Positions 17,857-21,060 of a stretch of 21,060 nucleotides of DNA are shown here, in pieces. The position numbers and the translations under genes are program-made. Source of the stretch: Tetmemena sp. SeJ-2015 (Eukaryota; Ciliophora; Spirotrichea; Sporadotrichida; Oxytrichidae); contig JAJKFJ010023636.1 of NCBI GenBank assembly GCA_027382625.1, forward strand, positions 1-21,060. The letters run 5' to 3'. The notes under the pieces were generated by a model, which saw only the letters and a list, made by a program, of their open reading frames with translations, had not been told where the DNA came from and did not search any database. Numbering within the stretch: the first letter of the stretch is position 1; each line of letters opens with the position of its first letter.

Positions 17857-18710
17857 TAAAATTTTTGGGGGGGGGACGGAAGTGCACCTCCCCCCCTTTT
17901 TATGGTCAAAATCACCCAAAAATCGTCCATTTATGCCGAAATCGGCCGAAAATACCAAAAAATTCAGAGTTTTTGGCCTTCAAAATTTCTTTGGGGGTCA
18001 AATTTTATGATTTCAATTTTTTCCGAAAATTCACTCAAAATATGTTTCAAGTCAAATTTACCATTAAAATAAAAGTCTTAAAATAATTTAGGGTAAATTT
18101 ACTCTATAAGTGAAATATATCCTTCAGTATTTATAAATATTGCAGTTATTCGATTTCCTCTCCAACTAAGAGATATATTTCCTCGAATATATGTAGTCAC
18201 TTAATAAGTATGTGTAAGTTAAGTTTAAAATCAAGATAATTTCATCTATTGCAGTATTTGGTCTTTTACTCTGGCTTAAGCAAAGAGAATGGCCCATTGA
18301 TACTTTTTTATAAAAGATAGCATGCTTTATTTACTATTTTGACAATAGCATTTAAACTTCTTGGAACTTAATTGCAGAACTTGTCACACCTATTTTTTTA
18401 TAATCATTTCTTAGGCTCACTATTTTAAAGAAGAATATTTAGACGTTCAAATCTTACTCAGTCATTAACAGGAGATGGGGCCCAAAAAACAAGAAAGTAT
18501 TCATTAAAATTAGACTTAATAACCTAAAAATAGATAATTTTTGGAAAAATTTGAAATCATAAAATTTCACCCTCAAGGAAATTTTGGAGGCCAAAAACTC
18601 TTAATTTTTTGACATTTTTGGCCGATTTCGGCCTAATTGGACGTTTTTGGGCGATTTTGGCCATATTTAGGGGGGAGGTGCACTTCCGTCCCTCCCCCAA
18701 ATTTTTAAAA
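17857..18710. mobile_element. Fold-back element 2, about 175-bp inverted arms
   Basis: The left arm 17857-18035 and right arm about 18530-18710 are inverted copies with high similarity by eye. Landmarks are a G-run, GACGGAAGTGCACCTCCCCCC, GGCCGAAAT, GAGTTTTTGGCCT and AAATTTTATGATTTCAA in the left arm, with their complements in the right. The interior (about 500 bp) has no supported gene. The arms are GC-richer than their surroundings. The element ends within about 8 bp of the first Met of gene P. A distinct family from element 1, though both have G-rich tips. No transposase is seen, so non-autonomous. Confidence 0.8.
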
Positions 18711-18932
18711 TAGATCACACTTAAAATGCCTAGATTAACACTAAAAAGACAGTCTGGTCAATTTAGAGCACTAAGCTTAAAGAAATGCCTTCAAATCGGT
18801 TTTAAGCCTTTAAGTTTTCAAATAGGATTTAAAGCTGAGTTGAACCATTTTCTTGATTAACCCACTTAATTTTAAGCTATACTATATCCAAGTTGTTGAG
18901 GTATTTTATTTAGCAAAGTGCATTAAATTAGT
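18711..18932. other. Spacer between fold-back element 2 and gene Q
   Basis: About 220 bp, AT-rich with one moderately GC stretch. No supported gene. Confidence 0.5.
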
Positions 18933-20665
18933 TCAGGTAAAATTATTTCTATGACTCTAGATTAAGGAATATTAAATTTTAATAAATTTAGAGTCATTTT
19001 TTTTTATCTTATAATAGAGGATGGTTCTATCAGGAGGGATATTGCTGACGGAGTCGTTAAGGTTTAAATGCTCAAGATGTTGAGTCTTTGAATCTTCTTA
19101 AACATCTCTGCCTCTCCTGATATGAATTGGGCTCTAATTATCCTGAGCCTCACCATTAAGGACATCTCCAAGTTGAATGTCACCTGAAATGATCTTGTCT
19201 AAAGTTAATTAATCAAGCTATCATAAATTCTTATAGTCAAAATTCAAATGAAAATGCAAATCAAATATATAAGACTATCTATGTTTCAGAAATTTAGGCA
19301 CTCATAATTTTTAAAATCTTCGATATAATTATAAGCCTATAGAAATTTAAGAAAATGCAAAAAATCATTAAATAAAAAATGTTTCTGGCTATAGAAAATT
19401 TTTTCCTGAGTATTATAGCAATCAATAGAATGATTTAATTTAGTCACCTCATATAAAAATTAAGATATAGATTTTAGTAAAATTGAATTAATTTTTAGGA
19501 AAGAAACTTGAAATATAAATCATATTTGGATTCAATCATCCTTATTCTATACCGTGGAAGAGAATGCCTGAGGCGTCTGAGAACTAGACTTGCTGCTTCT
19601 TTTACTTTTCAATCAGTCCACAACACTCGGTCTCGTTAGGAAGGGCATTGTACTCTTCCCAGAGAAGCTGCATTCTTGTGTTGAAGTCTTTCCTGTCACT
19701 GAGGAGATCAAGGTTGTAAATCCCCAGCTACTCATCGTTCTTCCCTCTAAGTATGAGTCTCTGTCTGCCTTGACTCACCACCTTTACATCTGGCGGGTAG
19801 GTAGAAAACACAGGATGAGCATTCTAATAATTAGTTTGCAATTTTTCATACAATTGCAACAATATTATTGAATTTTCCATGCCTATGTCGAGGTCTTGAA
19901 TTCGTGTGTCGCTCATGCACAGTCCCATCTGAAATTTAAGTTTAAATTTGTATAAAACGATGAATACTTGACCGAATCTAATATCCAATAAATTAAATTT
20001 TGGTTTAAATCAATTTATTAGAGCTTTCTATATTAAATTCTTAATTAATTTGTTTTGCAATAGTGCCGTTCACATGTATTGCCTTGCCAATTCTCTTTTC
20101 AAATTCTATTCGCATAATCAATATACTCAAATTTAAATAGGCATCGTTCATAAACTTATACCTCACATGATGATAAGCGAATAATATTATTGAACTGAAC
20201 TTACCTTCCTTCATTCAGAAACTGCTGTTCGCTTCATTCTATAAGCATTTAAAATAAATAAATTGTCAAATTTTGAATATATTTATTCTTGCACCTTTAA
20301 ATTAATTTTATTTCTTTTGTGATATTTTTTTCGCTATTAAGCTTTCTCTAATTTTAATTTTTCTTAATAAAATATACTTTATTTTTAAGCATTAATAAAT
20401 AGGTTTGTATTCTCTGATGAATAATATGAGTTCGATGTACATGAGATAAGAGTGCTTTAGTAAAGATGGATAATTTAAAATGGAAATGGAAAGAGCTCGA
20501 GTATATAAAAATTATACTTACATCTTTTGTGATCTGCCTGCCTAGGTCTCTTATGATCATATTAGGCCCATCATGATGATGTTGATCATGATCATGATGA
20601 TCATAATCATGATCCCGATCGTCTTAACTTATTGGAATTGATCTCGCAAACCAAAAATGACATGA
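18933..20665 (-). CDS. Gene Q, paralogue of gene P
   Basis: Coding patches in gene order: about 20665-20522, 20240-20050, 19930-19553 and 19198 to about 19015 (frame open to TGA, complement of 18933-18935). The first holds a His/Asp-rich run (DRDHDYDHHDHDQHHHD) and RDLGRQITKD before a GTAAGT donor. The second reads EQQFLNEGR, a GTAAGT...GTGAG intron, YKFMNDAYLNLS and FEKRIGKAIH. The third reads MGLCMSDTRIQDLDIG, HPVFSTYPPDVKVV, EQLGIYNLDLLSDRKDF and WEEYNALPNETECC. The fourth reads KIISGDIQLGDVLNGEAQ and SVSNIPPDRTIL. It aligns with gene P at VF..PP, QLGxYN, DRxxFN and Y.ALP. Joints between the first three are unresolved (intron or IES). The His/Asp run could bind metal, but that is inference. 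No family recognised. Confidence 0.65.
19199..19552 (-). other. Intron or IES, about 354 bp
   Basis: Reading leftward it begins GTATAG and ends AACTTTAG, and its removal joins ASGILFH to DKIISGDIQ in the correct phase. It is long for an intron of this genome, so an IES inside or in place of the intron is possible. Confidence 0.5.
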
Positions 20666-20696
20666 TCACATAGCGTCTTATAAATAAAGTAAATTT

Positions 20697-21028
20697 AAGC
20701 AGCATAAAAGCCTATAATTTTTTAATTTATAGTAATTTTTTAATTTCTTATTTTAAGAAAGGTATTTTTAAATTATTATGTATATATTAATATTTTATTA
20801 TAATCTTCTATCTTTACTCAATCAAACCGAGAGGACCATTTTCAATTTATGTTTTTTTTTATTAACAATTATAAAACTATCATCCCTTTAATTCGACAGA
20901 TTAAAAATACTTCAATTCCATAATACACTATTTTATTATTATAGAACTAATTAATATTTTAAAAATTTGCGAGGAAAAATATAACTATAAGTGTAACATA
21001 TATCTATAGCTATCTAAGGTTCATTAGC
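20697..21028. other. AT-rich spacer
   Basis: About 330 bp upstream of gene Q and of the possible plus-strand start at 21029. It may hold divergent promoters; no specific element is identified. Confidence 0.45.
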
Positions 21029-21060
21029 ATGGATGCGATGAAGGAAATGTAGAGACTCAA
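21029..21060 (+). CDS. Possible 5' end of a plus-strand gene (cut by the window)
   Basis: ATG at 21029 followed by an open frame reading MDAMKEMQRL with TAG as Gln. GC rises here compared with the AT-rich DNA before it. Only ten codons are visible, so this is tentative. Confidence 0.35.

Noticed and set aside
1..21060. Bacterial features (operons, ribosome binding sites, CRISPR arrays, insertion sequences)
   Set aside because: Introns, Gln-coding TAA/TAG and the MDS/IES structure are eukaryotic (ciliate); no repeat-spacer array or bacterial signal was seen.

Overview
The window reads as germline (micronuclear) DNA of a hypotrich-type spirotrich ciliate. The basis is: TAA and TAG occur repeatedly inside clear reading frames where glutamine fits, with TGA the only stop; coding segments of moderate GC are scattered in very AT-rich DNA; introns are short GT-AG; and many reading frames are broken by AT-rich inserts flanked by short direct repeats. 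When one repeat copy plus the insert is dropped, the frame is restored. That is the signature of MDSs (macronuclear-destined segments), IESs (internal eliminated sequences) and pointers. The species is not identified.

Layout. (1) 2-4237, plus strand: the 3' part of a large IQ-motif, coiled-coil and ankyrin-repeat protein, about 1,229 visible residues, with about six introns and eight very small IESs (13-49 bp). (2) 4438-10760, minus strand: three tandem members of a zinc-ribbon family (copies I, II, III), each split by IESs of 38-489 bp. (3) 11771-14660, minus strand: a fourth diverged zinc-ribbon copy (IV), a Lys/Glu/Gln-rich coiled-coil segment with an 11-bp pointer, and further segments ending in a very acidic tail; how these join is not settled. 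(4) 16037-17849 and 18933-20665, minus strand: two paralogues (P and Q) of a second, unrecognised family. Two fold-back (inverted-repeat) elements lie in and beside gene P; one almost fills an IES of P. (5) 21029-21060: a possible start of another plus-strand gene. The AT-rich stretches of 0.3-1.4 kb between these blocks show no supported gene.

The most interesting feature is a natural series of related genes interrupted at comparable but not identical points. Two IES positions look conserved between paralogues, one is unique to one copy, and two copies carry an in-frame TGA in the conserved domain. Most long apparent ORFs on the opposite strand (for example the Ser-rich plus-strand frame over 4325-4777) are antisense shadows. 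Joins, pointers and protein readings were worked out by eye; none was checked by alignment software, macronuclear sequence or database search.
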